Positions 40,901-49,448 are shown, counted from the stretch's first letter. The stretch: 64,000 nucleotides of DNA from Halomonas sp. LBP4 (GCF_003202205.1 NZ_PDOG01000002.1:346966-410965); one strand, 5' to 3'. The notes: generated by a model not told the origin, from the sequence alone. Program-made: numbers and translations.

Positions 40901-42267
40901 TGTCGCCGGCACGGGGCACGGCGGCGCTGGCGCGACTGGAGGCCGAAGGCTTCGTGCTCCAGGGCCGCTATACCGGCACCACGCGTGAGGTCGAGTGGTG
41001 CGAGCGGCGGTTGCTGGCCCGAGTGCATCGCTATGCCGTCGATCGCCGGCGGGCCGAGATCGAGCCGGTCAGCGTCCAGACCTATCTACGCTTCCTGCTC
41101 GACTGGCACGGCCTGACCGATCGCCCGCAGGGGGCCGAGGCCTTGGCGGGAGCGGTGGAGCGGCTGGAGGGCTTCCCGGTGGCGGCGGGGGCCTGGGAGC
41201 CGGATGTGCTGCCGGCCCGGGTCGCGGACTATGCGTCCCACCTGCTCGACCAGTTGCTCGCCAGCGGGCGTTTCGTCTGGCTGCGCCTGGTGTCGCCGCG
41301 CGTGGCGGCGGACGACGGCCGCCAGCGGCCGGGGCCGCTGCGCAACACACCCATCGCCCTGGTGGAGCGTCAGGCCCTGAACGACTGGCGGGCGGCGACA
41401 CCGGCCCCGGATCCCGAGGCGCTGCCGCTGTCCGGGGGCGCGCGCCGGGTACTCGAGGCGCTGCAGGCCGGCGGGGCGATGTTCTTCGCCGACCTGCTCG
41501 GCCCAACGCGGATGCTGCGCACCCAGGTGGAGGAGGCGCTGGGCGAGCTGGCGGCCTGGGGGCTGGTGACCTCGGACAGCTTCACCGGGCTGCGAGCGCT
41601 GATCGCCCCGGCCCACAAGCGTCCGCCGATCGATGCGGGACGACGGCGTCGCCGCCGCCAGGCCCCGGGCGTGGATGCCGCCGGTCGCTGGTCCTGGCTG
41701 CCGGCGCCGGAGCGCGAGGCAACCACGGAGCGACGGCGGATCACCACCGACCTGGAGAGCCTGGAGCATATCGCCTGGGTGCTGCTCGGCCGCTACGGCG
41801 TGGTGTTCCGGCGAGTGATGGAGCGCGAGTCGGCGTTGCCGCCGTGGCGCGAGCTGCTCTACGTCTACCGTCGCCTGGAGGCGCGCGGCGAGATTCGCGG
41901 CGGGCGCTTCGTGCAGCAGTTCGCCGGCGAGCAGTTCGCGCTGCCGGAGGCGGTGGGCGCGCTCAAGGCGATGCGCAAGCGCGAACCGGACGACACCCGG
42001 GTGGTGGTGTCGGCCGCCGACCCGCTCAACCTGCTGGGGATTCTCACCCCCGGTTCCCGCCTGCCGGCGGTGGCGGGCAACCGCTTGCTCTACCGCGACG
42101 GCGTGCCGGAGGCGGTGCTGCACAATGGCGAGGTCCACTTCATGGAGGTGCTGACCGCCGCCGAGCAGTGGCAGGCGACGCAGCAGCTGCGGCGCGGTGC
42201 CGGCGCTCCCCCCGAACGGATGAGATCAGGCAAAGTGGCGCCCGAAGACTCTACGGCACATCCATGA
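37909..42267 (+). CDS. lhr: Large ATP-dependent helicase Lhr
   Basis: 1452 residues from the ATG at 37909, behind GAGGTG. SF2 helicase core: Walker A APTGSGKTLAAF, motif II VIVDEIHAVAG, motif III LSATQKPVEEV, motif VI LLQRVGRSGHGVG. The Lhr winged-helix and beta domains extend to about residue 860, and the long C-terminal Lhr-CTD (two further winged helices, from about 900) completes the full-length bacterial Lhr. It translocates 3'-5' on single-stranded DNA and unwinds RNA:DNA hybrids in repair. Its 3' end overlaps the convergent gene at 42251 by 17 bp. Confidence 0.95.
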   Translation: MSLNAFHSAVQAWFERDLGVPTEVQARAWPAIGAGGHVLIAAPTGSGKTLAAFLAAIDGLVRHGLGEELLDETTVLYVSPLRALSNDIQRNLQAPLAGISEELAAEGLPTPEIRAWVRTGDTPAGDRERMRKRPPHIVVTTPESLYILLTSASGRRMLSSVRSVIVDEIHAVAGTKRGSHLALSLERLAALTDEPPQRIGLSATQKPVEEVAAFLTGGAECTVIDTGHVRERDLAIAVTGSPLAAVMANEVWEEVYDRLAALVEKHRTTLIFANTRRVCERVARHLADRLGEAAVTSHHGSLAREHRLDAEQRLKSGELRALVATASLELGIDIGEVDLVCQLGSPRSIAALLQRVGRSGHGVGRLPKGRLFPLTRDDLLECTALMGAVHAGELDRLHIPEGPLDVLAQQIVAEVAGAGEYDEEALFRRLTAAWPYRALPRERFDDVLQMLADGYTTRRGRRGAYLHRDRVNGRLRPRRAARLVALTNGGAIPDQFDYDVMLQPEELRVGTVNEDFAFESMPGDVFQLGNQGYRILKVATGRVFVEDARGAPPSIPFWFGEAPARSEELSQAVSRLRAGVDERLAEEGEDAAREWLESTHGLAGEAAEQLAAYLARARAALGVVPSQAHLVLERFFDEAGDMHLVLHAPFGSRLNRAWGLALRKRFCRKFNFELQAAALEDTIVLSLGPTHSFPLDEVWHYLKARTVREVLTQALLDAPMFGLRWRWNASIGLAVPRTRNGRRRPPQLQRQDAEDLLSVVFPDQLACAENLAGMREIPDHPLVSQTLHDCLTQAMDVAGLEHLLERLEAGEIAVSGRDLAVPSPLAEEVVNARPYAFLDDGAQEERRTLSVRTGNALDVADVAASARYDAEVIRRVRDEAWPAPRDMDELHDALVLCGFLTTTEAEREGHEWRAWFTELAEARRATAVSMPEGEVLWVAAERLAEVRGVQPRAAPTPAIEAVGPVPGSADTALIELLRSRLEALGPVTAATLATPLGMSPARGTAALARLEAEGFVLQGRYTGTTREVEWCERRLLARVHRYAVDRRRAEIEPVSVQTYLRFLLDWHGLTDRPQGAEALAGAVERLEGFPVAAGAWEPDVLPARVADYASHLLDQLLASGRFVWLRLVSPRVAADDGRQRPGPLRNTPIALVERQALNDWRAATPAPDPEALPLSGGARRVLEALQAGGAMFFADLLGPTRMLRTQVEEALGELAAWGLVTSDSFTGLRALIAPAHKRPPIDAGRRRRRRQAPGVDAAGRWSWLPAPEREATTERRRITTDLESLEHIAWVLLGRYGVVFRRVMERESALPPWRELLYVYRRLEARGEIRGGRFVQQFAGEQFALPEAVGALKAMRKREPDDTRVVVSAADPLNLLGILTPGSRLPAVAGNRLLYRDGVPEAVLHNGEVHFMEVLTAAEQWQATQQLRRGAGAPPERMRSGKVAPEDSTAHP

Positions 42268-42688
42268 TGGCCCGGAGGCGATCTTTGTTGGCCTCGAAGA
42301 GTGCGTCGTTGTGGCGGCTGGCGTCGTCCAGGGATGGGTTTGCCATCGTCCGGGTGACGACCGTCTGCATGAGCTGTGAGCGAACCCATTGATGCTCGGC
42401 CCAGTTGCCGTTCTCCAGGGCAACCGCTTCGATTCTGGCCAGAAGAGAGGCATGGGAGGAGGCCATATGCCTTGTCTCGAGGCTTGCCGCCCGCTGCGCG
42501 ATGCGGATGAACTCATCGATCTGGTCTTGAGTGACCTTTCCATCCGATGGGGGCTCATACTCCTGCAAGGAAACCTCCCTGACAATCTGTAACGTGTCAT
42601 GCTCGAGCTCTTCCGCCACCAACGGGGCGGTGAAGGGAAGAACCAAGAGGAGGAGACAGAGCCTTGCCATCAGACGGGATATCGACAT
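42251..42688 (-). CDS. Small secreted protein of unknown function
   Basis: 145 residues from the ATG at 42688, behind AAGGAG. A Sec signal peptide (MSISRLMARLCLLLLVLPFT, then APLVA-EE) is clear. The mature part is helical and acidic (REVSLQEYEPPSDGKVTQDQ, then IDEFIRIAQRAASLE) with no cysteine and no family I recognise. It lies on the same strand as the cupin-like and phosphatase genes upstream. Confidence 0.6.
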   Translation of the reverse strand: MSISRLMARLCLLLLVLPFTAPLVAEELEHDTLQIVREVSLQEYEPPSDGKVTQDQIDEFIRIAQRAASLETRHMASSHASLLARIEAVALENGNWAEHQWVRSQLMQTVVTRTMANPSLDDASRHNDALFEANKDRLRAIMDVP

Positions 42689-42793
42689 GCTATCTCCTTG
42701 AACCGCGATGAGGCGTGCGTCGGGGCGCGGCGCAGGGGGAGCCGCCACGCTGAACTCTCGCGCCATGGAATGTATGGGAATCTGCTGGCGAAG

Positions 42794-43546
42794 TCATGGT
42801 TCATAGTCGGTATATCGCTGTGGTGGCTTGACCTCCACGGTGATGAAGTTTGCCTCTCGGGGTGCCATGTTCTGCAATGCATAGTTCCCGGCCTGGTGCC
42901 AGGCGATATCCATCTCGCCCATGCGCTTGGTATAGGGTTCTTTTTCCTGCTCTATATATCGGATGGCGAGATCGACAAGGGAAAGTACGACATGGTTGGT
43001 CGTCAAGTGTTCGGGAAGCATTTCGCCTTGTCCGATGATATATTCGATGACACGGAAATGGTCATTCTCCAGTAGTATCGATGCCTGGTCGGGAGCCACT
43101 TCGGCGATACTCGTCCTGATGCCTAGCTCATGGGACGAAGGTCCCGGAGGATCTGGATCGAAGGGGGTGACCAGGGAGCGAAACTCGATGAACCTTGCCG
43201 TGGAGTCGCCGATGTTGCGAATGTTGACGGTTCCGGATCGTACCCAATGCACCTCGCCTGCAGAAAACTCGTGCTCCCGGATGACCCCATTATCGAATGC
43301 ATGGCGAATCGAGTGACTGGACAATGCATAGATGACCCGGTGCTGCGGGTTCTTCTGTGCTTTCATGGAGCCAGGCGAAAGGCGAAGGCCAACGACTTTT
43401 ACGTAGTCATTGTGCAATAGCACTTGCGCGAACGCTTCGCTCCCTTCGCTTTCGGAAGCACGCGTCATGTCTCCGTTCGACAGCGTGGCAACCAATAATA
43501 GCGAGAAAAGCACCGCATGCCATCCTGTTCGATACGAATCGCCCAT
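42794..43546 (-). CDS. Secreted two-cupin-domain protein, unknown function
   Basis: 250 residues. An N-terminal signal segment (WHAVLFSLLLVATLSNG) is followed by two cupin-like modules. Module 1 is about 40-125 (VLLHNDYVKVVGLRLSPGSM, then HEFSAGEVHWVRSG). Module 2 is about 155-245 (ILLENDHFRVIEYIIGQGEM, then GEMDIAWHQAGNYALQN). Both repeat the L-x-ND-x-(Y/F)-(K/R)-V pattern, so the gene arose by internal duplication. Metal-binding His residues are sparse (HW, WHQ). The ligand is unknown; it is probably periplasmic. Confidence 0.6.
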   Translation of the reverse strand: MGDSYRTGWHAVLFSLLLVATLSNGDMTRASESEGSEAFAQVLLHNDYVKVVGLRLSPGSMKAQKNPQHRVIYALSSHSIRHAFDNGVIREHEFSAGEVHWVRSGTVNIRNIGDSTARFIEFRSLVTPFDPDPPGPSSHELGIRTSIAEVAPDQASILLENDHFRVIEYIIGQGEMLPEHLTTNHVVLSLVDLAIRYIEQEKEPYTKRMGEMDIAWHQAGNYALQNMAPREANFITVEVKPPQRYTDYEP

Positions 43547-43638
43547 GGGGTGTCCAGAGACTGGTAGACATCACCAGTGCCAATGAAAGAATCGATGCAT
43601 ACTCGTCGGTGCCAACCGCCTATACACGAGGAACCGGT

Positions 43639-43669
43639 CCCGCACCCGGTGCTTCTCACCGAGTGCGGG
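43639..43669 (-). terminator. Stem-loop downstream of the PafA-like gene
   Basis: CCCGCACcCGGTG (43639-43651) pairs with CACCGaGTGCGGG (43657-43669) with one mismatch and a 5-nt loop. It lies between the stop of the phosphatase gene (43710, minus) and the cupin gene, and probably separates their transcripts. Confidence 0.5.
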
Positions 43670-43709
43670 TTGCCACTCCCGAGCTCTATGGACAGGTGTT
43701 CGAGTCGCC

Positions 43710-45377
43710 TCATAATCCGCGCTCACTCACTACCTCTTCGAGCAGATTGCCGTCGGCTCCCGATGGCGTCCGAACCCTCATGTAATTGGTCGTGGTAATG
43801 GCGAGGTCGCTTACCGCCACGCTTCGGCCCACGACACGATGGGGAATATCCGGTCCTGCGATCAGGATGGGAACATGCGTGTCGTACGCGTAGGGGCTTC
43901 CGTGCATGGCCGAAAACTGATCGGCGTTGTGGTACAGGTACCAGAACTGGTTTTGAACGAAGAGCACGTTGCCCGAGCGTTCTGGATGAAATGCTCGCAT
44001 GATTTTACGCGTGATCGGCGTGTCCGGGATCTGCCCATTCTCGAGGCTCGTGCGGGTGATGGCGTAGCTGACGCCTTCCTGGGCCAGCATGGCGTCGGCC
44101 AGAGCCTGTTCGACTTCCGGATAGGCCAAGTCATTGTCGTCCATCACCTGGGGGTTCAGAAACAGGCTGGGATTCCAGAAGGCCATGATCAGGTCTTCGG
44201 AGATGTCGAAGCGCTCGCGCAAGGTGGCATTGGCCGTATCGATGAATTCCTCCGGGTAGTGCCGGCCGGCATCCAGGCCATGCTGGTGCTGGTATTCGGG
44301 GATATCATCGGAGCCGTGGTCACCGGTGATCATGATCAGCGTGTTGTCCAGCCCCACCCGATCATCGACGAAGCGGAAGAAGTCCTCCAGCATGGCGTCG
44401 ACTTGCAGGAACATGTCTTCGTATTCGAGACTGTGTGTCCCCCAGGCATGTCCCACATAGTCCAGGCCCGACAGGCTGATGGTCAGCACGTCCGTGGCAT
44501 CGCCCTGTCCGAGCTCTTCCTGATCCATCAGTGCCTTGGCAAAGTCCAGTGTCAGCTCGTCGCTTGCCGGCGAGAAGCGCAGCCCCGCATAATATTCGCT
44601 GTCGTCCGGATTATCGTAGTCCTTGGGCATCGTGGGGCCGAGAGCATAGTAGCCTTTCTCATGGTCACGGTCGTCATTGTGCGCAAAAGTATAGCTCTCC
44701 TCTGGCTGGAGGAGAGTCCACTGCTCGCCGCGATACCTGTCCTTGTGCCCGTCATCGTTGAAATCAACCACCCATTCCGGCATCTCGTCGTAATAGTAGG
44801 AAGTGGTATAGAAGTCGCCTGTCGGTGGATTGTACCAGAATGCCTTGCCCAGGCGACCCGCCGTGATGATGGCGCCACGATCCTTGACGCTCACGCCAAA
44901 GGTTCGGGACTTTCCTCCGGATGACAGGACGATTTCGTCTGCAAAGGTGGTGGCGGTCAGGTTGCGGGGCGAGGTGCCTCGCACATCCGTGTCGATGAGG
45001 GGAGCGATGTCGGGATCGGCAACGCAATAGATGCGCTCTCCTGTCTCTCTGTCGGCCCAGTCGTTTCCCGCCAGGCCATGTTCCGCTGCAGGTGCTCCGG
45101 TGCCGATAACGGCGTGTCCTACCGCCGTGAATGTGGTCGAGTGTTGATAATGTGCATTGGTGTAGGAGAGTCCGTTATCCATCACATGCCGTATGCCATT
45201 TTCCGATAGTCGGTCGTAATGAGCAAACGGCATCTCCCCCTTGAGCATGTCGATGGTGACGAGAAGCACTAGGTCGACATCACGGTTCTTAGCCTCGACG
45301 TCGAAAGCGAGCCCCATTGTCGTCATGGGTATGATGAAGGAGAGTGCGGCCACTTTCTTGAGGCAGGGTGTTTTCAT
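43710..45377 (-). CDS. PafA-like alkaline phosphatase superfamily enzyme (secreted)
   Basis: 555 residues with a signal peptide (MKTPCLKKVAALSFIIPMTT, then MGLAFDVEA). Alkaline-phosphatase-superfamily residues are visible: metal Asp in LLVTIDMLKG; the nucleophile Thr in STTFTAVGHAVIGTG; GNDW; then SVKDRGAIITAGR, whose Lys and Arg correspond to the phosphate-binding K/R pair of PafA; GLDYVGHAWG; and TGDHGSDD. Thr rather than Ser as nucleophile and the KxR pair favour a PafA-type phosphate monoesterase over a sulfatase or phosphodiesterase. It acts in the periplasm or outside, freeing phosphate irrespective of Pho control in known PafA. Confidence 0.85.
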   Translation of the reverse strand: MKTPCLKKVAALSFIIPMTTMGLAFDVEAKNRDVDLVLLVTIDMLKGEMPFAHYDRLSENGIRHVMDNGLSYTNAHYQHSTTFTAVGHAVIGTGAPAAEHGLAGNDWADRETGERIYCVADPDIAPLIDTDVRGTSPRNLTATTFADEIVLSSGGKSRTFGVSVKDRGAIITAGRLGKAFWYNPPTGDFYTTSYYYDEMPEWVVDFNDDGHKDRYRGEQWTLLQPEESYTFAHNDDRDHEKGYYALGPTMPKDYDNPDDSEYYAGLRFSPASDELTLDFAKALMDQEELGQGDATDVLTISLSGLDYVGHAWGTHSLEYEDMFLQVDAMLEDFFRFVDDRVGLDNTLIMITGDHGSDDIPEYQHQHGLDAGRHYPEEFIDTANATLRERFDISEDLIMAFWNPSLFLNPQVMDDNDLAYPEVEQALADAMLAQEGVSYAITRTSLENGQIPDTPITRKIMRAFHPERSGNVLFVQNQFWYLYHNADQFSAMHGSPYAYDTHVPILIAGPDIPHRVVGRSVAVSDLAITTTNYMRVRTPSGADGNLLEEVVSERGL

Positions 45378-45919
45378 TATTCACCCCCCGTTGTTGTAGT
45401 GTTAATGAGTGGGTGGGGATATTTTATCCTCGGTTTTAAACGTCTTGTGATTACCTTTCCTAATGAGTGGTTTTCTTGAGAATTCTGTCGGTCAGGGGGT
45501 GTCAGGCAAGGCGTTTGGTATTATGGCGTTTCGCCCATTACGCGATGAAGTCGCTTCATGTCACAACGGGTAGAAAAAGCATAGAAGTTCTTCATGGTCT
45601 CGGCAACCACTGTTCCAGTAGTCTGCTACTGGATTTCCCCCTTCTTCATTTCTATCCGGGGGGTGTTGTCAAAATCATGCCGTGAATATCTTGAATTTCT
45701 GCATGAGTCAATCTGGATGCTTTGATGTAATACATGAAGTCGCATGAGGATGGAATGTGGGGGTGAGAGGACGGTAGAGGGCCTATACTGGCTGATACCA
45801 GGCGCCCGACACGGAGGCACGGTGCGTGTGCTCCACGTCCAGGCGCCGAGAGGCGGTGTGCGCGCTTGACGCGGGAGTGGACCTCCCTGATCAGGCCTGC
45901 CCGCCGAGGAGGAGTGGCC
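45378..45919. other. AT-richer intergenic region
   Basis: 540 bp between the divergent phosphatase and His-rich protein genes. The part near 45390-45480 is AT-rich and carries a repeated TAATGAGTGG (near 45404 and 45461), probably promoter-proximal for the phosphatase. I see no convincing gene. Confidence 0.4.
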
Positions 45920-46651
45920 ATGCGCGTCTTTGCCAGGCTGGTGCTCGCCCCCTTGCTGCTCCTGTTCATGGCGGTATCCCCCCTGCCAGCCCAGGACCTG
46001 TCTATCGAGGTAGTGTCACCGGCGTTTCATTCGGCCGAGACCGACCAGGGGCTGGCGCCGATCCATCCCGATGCGTTGCCGTCCCGGCCCCTGATGGTGG
46101 CGAGCTCTCGGGCGCATGTCGGCATCCTGTGGCGTTCCGGGGGGCGCGTGTCCACGCAGTTCTCCTTCGGCACCTTCGACCGGCACCACCGCCACGGGGT
46201 GGTGCATCGGCATTCGCCGGGGGCGGTCGTGATCGCCCCGCGACATCGGGCACAGCAACACGACATCCACCGCGGGCGTCACGTGCCGCGGCATTCCGGC
46301 CGAGGCATTCGGCATCGGACACGGCGGCATGATGGCGTGAGGTTCGGGACACACGGCCGGATTCACTCGCCGGCGTTCGACATCGGCCCACGTCGGTTCG
46401 AACGCGAGCGGTTTGCCCCTCCCCACCGCGGCGTTGCGCCCCATCACTTCCAGCGGCGGAAGGACATTCGCCGCGGCCTCGCGCCCCATCACTTCCAGCG
46501 GCGAGAGCCCATACGCAGGGGCATCGAGCGCCAACGCTTCCAGCGGCGGAAGGACATTCGCCGCGGCCTCGCGCCCCATCACTTTCAGCGGCGAGCACCC
46601 ATTCGCCGGGGCATCGACCGCCATCACTTCCGCGGACGGGGCAGGCAGTAG
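45920..46651 (+). CDS. Secreted His/Arg-rich repeat protein, unknown function
   Basis: 243 residues from the ATG at 45920, behind GAGGAGG. A signal peptide (RLVLAPLLLLFMAVSPLPAQ) is followed by a normal-looking segment to about residue 90, then a strongly basic His/Arg-rich tail. From about residue 170 the tail is built of ~15-residue repeats of the type APHHFQRRKDIRRGL (variants APHHFQRREPIRRGI, ERQRFQRRKDIRRGL, APHHFQRRAPIRRGI, DRHHFRGRGRQ). The very high His content suggests metal or anion binding, but nothing proves it. Strand choice rests on the signal peptide and ribosome binding site; the reverse strand is also open. Confidence 0.55.
   Translation: MRVFARLVLAPLLLLFMAVSPLPAQDLSIEVVSPAFHSAETDQGLAPIHPDALPSRPLMVASSRAHVGILWRSGGRVSTQFSFGTFDRHHRHGVVHRHSPGAVVIAPRHRAQQHDIHRGRHVPRHSGRGIRHRTRRHDGVRFGTHGRIHSPAFDIGPRRFERERFAPPHRGVAPHHFQRRKDIRRGLAPHHFQRREPIRRGIERQRFQRRKDIRRGLAPHHFQRRAPIRRGIDRHHFRGRGRQ
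46431..46640 (+). repeat. 45-bp tandem repeats (90-bp higher-order unit) in the His/Arg-rich gene
   Basis: About 4.5 copies of a 45-bp unit encoding the 15-residue repeat. Copies 1 and 3, and copies 2 and 4, are most alike, so the array grew by duplication of a 90-bp pair. The frame is kept throughout, since unit lengths are multiples of three. Confidence 0.75.
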
Positions 46652-46746
46652 CGGTGGTTCGTTCCTCTGTTTTCCCTACCGCCTGCTACCCTGTCTAGAG
46701 ACAGTCGCGTATCCGCGGCATGGAACCGCAGCGGAGTTGCCAGGAG

Positions 46747-48789
46747 ATGCCCGAGCTATCCCCCGAACGTATCCGCAATATCGCCCTGGCCGGCCCGGCC
46801 GGTGCCGGCAAGACCACCCTGGCCGAGGCGCTGCTGGCGGCGGCCGGTGCGGTCGACGGTGCCGGCAGCGTGGAGAAGGGCTCCACGGTCAGCGATACCA
46901 CCGCTCAGGAGAAGGCGCTGCAGCACTCGATCGGCGCCTCGGTGCTGGGCATCGAGTGGCGAGAGACCTGGATCAACCTGATCGATACCCCCGGCCTGGC
47001 CGACTTCCAGGGGGCGGCGCTCTCCATCCTGCCGGCCGTCGAGACGGTGGCGGTGGTGGTGAGCGCTGGCCGCGGCATCGAGGCCGGCGCCCGGCGGATG
47101 ATGCAGTGGGCCGGCGAGCGGGGACTGTGCCGGCTGATCATCGTCAACCAGATCGATGCCGAGCCCGCCGCGCTGCCCGCCCTGCTCGAGGAGATCCGTG
47201 CCACCTTCGGCCCCGAGTGCCTGCCGCTCAACCTGCCGTCGCAGGGTGCCCGGGGGGTGGCGGACTGCTTCTTCACTCCCGCCGGCGAGGCGGACTTCTC
47301 CTCCGTGGCCGAGACCCACGAGATGCTGGTCGACCAGGTGGTGGAGCTCGACGAGGAGCTGATGGCGCTCTATCTGGAGCAGGGGGAGGAGCTCGATCCC
47401 GCTCAGCTCCACGACCCCTTCGAGGCCGCGCTGCGTGACGGGCACCTGGTGCCCGTCTGCTTCGTGTCGGCGGCCAGTGGCGCCGGGGTGCGCGAACTGC
47501 TGGAGATCTTCACGCGGCTGATGCCCAGTCCCCTGGAGGGCAATCCGCCGCCCTTCCTGCGCGACGACGAGAAGGGCAGGCGGGAATACCATGCCCGCCC
47601 CGACCCGGACGCCCACGTCCTGGCCCACGTGGTCAAGATCGAGCACGACCCCTTCCTCGGCAAGATGGCGGTGTTCCGTGTCCACCAGGGCACCGTCACC
47701 CGCGATACCCGGCTGTTTGCCGGCGAGGCCCGCAAGCCGTTCCGGGTCGGCACCCTGTTTCGACTGCAGGGCCGCGAGCATCTCGACGTCGAGCGCCTGG
47801 GCCCCGGCGAGATCGGCGCCCTGACCAAGGTCGACGAGGTGACCTTCGACAGCGTGTTGCACGACTCCCACGACGAGGACCATATCCACCTGCGCCCGGT
47901 GGCACTGCCCGCCCCGGTGTTCGGCCTGGCGATCCAGGCGACCCGGCACGGTGACGAGCAGAAGCTGTGGGAGGCACTGGCCAGGATGGTCGAGGAGGAC
48001 CGGGGCCTCGAAGTGACGCAGGACGCGACCACCCAGGAGATCGTGCTGCGCGGGCTGGGCGAGCTGCATCTGCGCACGGCCCTGGAGCGGCTTGCCGAGC
48101 GCTTCCGGCTCGAGGTCGAGACCAGCACGCCCTCCATCGCCTATCGGGAGACCATCGGTGCCTCCGCCGAGGGACACTGCCGGCACAAGAAGCAGACCGG
48201 CGGGGCCGGGCAGTTCGGCGAGGTGTTCCTGCGCGTCGAGCCGCTGCCGCGTGGGGCCGGCTTCGAGTTCGTGGATACCATCCGCGGCGGGGTGATTCCC
48301 GGTTCGCTGCTGCCGGCGGTGGAGAAGGGCGTACGCCAGGCCATGGCCAGCGGGGCGGTGGCCGGCTACCCGCTGCAGGACATCCGGGTCACCGTGCACG
48401 ATGGCAAGACCCATCCGGTGGACTCCAAGGAGATCGCCTTCGTCATCGCCGGTCGCAAGGCGTTCCTCGACGCGGTGCGCAAGGCGAACCCGGCGGTCCT
48501 CGAGCCGGTGGCGGAACTGGTGGTCGAGGGGCCGAGCAGCGCCATGGGCGATCTCACCGCGGATCTCGCCGCGAGTCGCGGGCGCATCCAGGACACCCGC
48601 AACCATGGCGACCAGGTCAGCATCCAGGCGATCGTGCCGCTGGCGGAGATCGCCGACTACTCCAACCGGCTCAATGCGCTGACCGGCGGCGCCGGCAGCT
48701 ACACCCTGCAGTTCAGCCACTACGAGCCGGCTCCCGACGCCGTCCAGCGCCGCTTGATGCAGGCCTATCGGCCCACCGAGGAGGAGTAG
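46747..48789 (+). CDS. Elongation factor G-like GTPase (EF-G paralogue)
   Basis: 680 residues with the five-domain EF-G layout (translation of the end FSHYEPAPDAVQRRL is typical). The GTPase motifs deviate: P-loop GPAGAGKTT instead of AHIDAGKTT, no RGITI switch I (ALQHSIGASVLGIEWRE instead), G3 IDTPGLADF, and G4 NQID instead of NKMD. Domain IV retains HKKQTGGAGQFGEV. This is the EF-G2/FusA2-like class of paralogues rather than housekeeping FusA, which lies in the str operon. The role may be ribosome-related but specialised. The start is uncertain between 46747 and 46720. Confidence 0.85.
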   Translation: MPELSPERIRNIALAGPAGAGKTTLAEALLAAAGAVDGAGSVEKGSTVSDTTAQEKALQHSIGASVLGIEWRETWINLIDTPGLADFQGAALSILPAVETVAVVVSAGRGIEAGARRMMQWAGERGLCRLIIVNQIDAEPAALPALLEEIRATFGPECLPLNLPSQGARGVADCFFTPAGEADFSSVAETHEMLVDQVVELDEELMALYLEQGEELDPAQLHDPFEAALRDGHLVPVCFVSAASGAGVRELLEIFTRLMPSPLEGNPPPFLRDDEKGRREYHARPDPDAHVLAHVVKIEHDPFLGKMAVFRVHQGTVTRDTRLFAGEARKPFRVGTLFRLQGREHLDVERLGPGEIGALTKVDEVTFDSVLHDSHDEDHIHLRPVALPAPVFGLAIQATRHGDEQKLWEALARMVEEDRGLEVTQDATTQEIVLRGLGELHLRTALERLAERFRLEVETSTPSIAYRETIGASAEGHCRHKKQTGGAGQFGEVFLRVEPLPRGAGFEFVDTIRGGVIPGSLLPAVEKGVRQAMASGAVAGYPLQDIRVTVHDGKTHPVDSKEIAFVIAGRKAFLDAVRKANPAVLEPVAELVVEGPSSAMGDLTADLAASRGRIQDTRNHGDQVSIQAIVPLAEIADYSNRLNALTGGAGSYTLQFSHYEPAPDAVQRRLMQAYRPTEEE

Positions 48790-48901
48790 CGCGCCGACCA
48801 CGTCGAGCGGTCCGTGTCGATGATTCGACGGTTGGCGGTGGGGGATCGGGTAGGGCACGGCCATGCCTTCAGGCTCGCGGGTGGGCCTGGTGATACGGGC
48901 C

Positions 48902-49240
48902 TTATTCGTGGAAGTGCTCGGTCATGCGCCTGGGTGCCTGGTTGCGCCAGGCGGCGATCAGGGCGGCGCGCACCTGGTGGTGATCTACCGAGGCCAGGTG
49001 CACGCTGGTGCAGCCCTGTTCGCCCCATTCGCCCGGCGCGGGCTGGAACCCTTCGGGGTTCTCCGCGATGAAGTGCTGCTGTTCCTCCGGCGTCAGCATG
49101 ACCATGCCCCAGGCTTCGTCTGGGTAGCCCAGGGAGGCGAAGATCTTGCCGCTGACCCGGAAATCGGGGTGGTTCATGTGGGCGTGCTCCACCGCCCCGG
49201 GCAGCCCCACAGCGAGCGTGCGGAAATCCGTGTCTATCAT
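48902..49240 (-). CDS. MmcQ/YjbR-family protein
   Basis: 112 residues. It contains LPGAVEHAHMNHPDFRVSGK, then IFASLGYPDEAWGMVMLTPE, and HLASVDHHQVRAALIAAWRN, the CyaY-like double-wing fold of MmcQ/YjbR. Function in the family is unclear (sometimes annotated DNA-binding). A strong GGAGAC ribosome binding site precedes 49240. Confidence 0.85.
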   Translation of the reverse strand: MIDTDFRTLAVGLPGAVEHAHMNHPDFRVSGKIFASLGYPDEAWGMVMLTPEEQQHFIAENPEGFQPAPGEWGEQGCTSVHLASVDHHQVRAALIAAWRNQAPRRMTEHFHE

Positions 49241-49448
49241 GACGGTCTCCTGGCGGCCATTCGGGCTCCTAGCTCTCAGAATAGAATCGAATCGCCCGGC
49301 TTTCCTTGCCGGGGGCGTTGTCTTTTACTGCCAGGAGCGATTCCTGTTTCTGCCCAGCCACCGTGACAGAGGGATGCCCGCCGTGCCCTGCGCGAACGCG
49401 GCACCGATCAGCTGCTAGTCTGGAGAGTGGAGGGGAAGGAGCGAGGGG

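Noticed and set aside
37930..41028. A 1032-codon open frame on the minus strand opposite lhr
   Set aside because: It lies wholly inside lhr, which has a complete set of SF2 helicase motifs. The antisense translation is low-complexity and Gln/Arg/His-rich, as expected from a high-GC shadow frame.
46016..46627. Minus-strand frame opposite the His/Arg-rich gene
   Set aside because: It has no signal peptide or ribosome binding site, whereas the plus strand has both. Rejected with some doubt because both strands are open.
46431..46640. Regular 45-bp repeats considered as a CRISPR array
   Set aside because: The units are contiguous with no unique spacers, are multiples of three and encode a protein repeat; there are no cas genes.
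46756..48864. A 702-codon open frame on the minus strand opposite the EF-G paralogue
   Set aside because: No family motif is visible, the composition is skewed, and the plus strand has clear EF-G domains.
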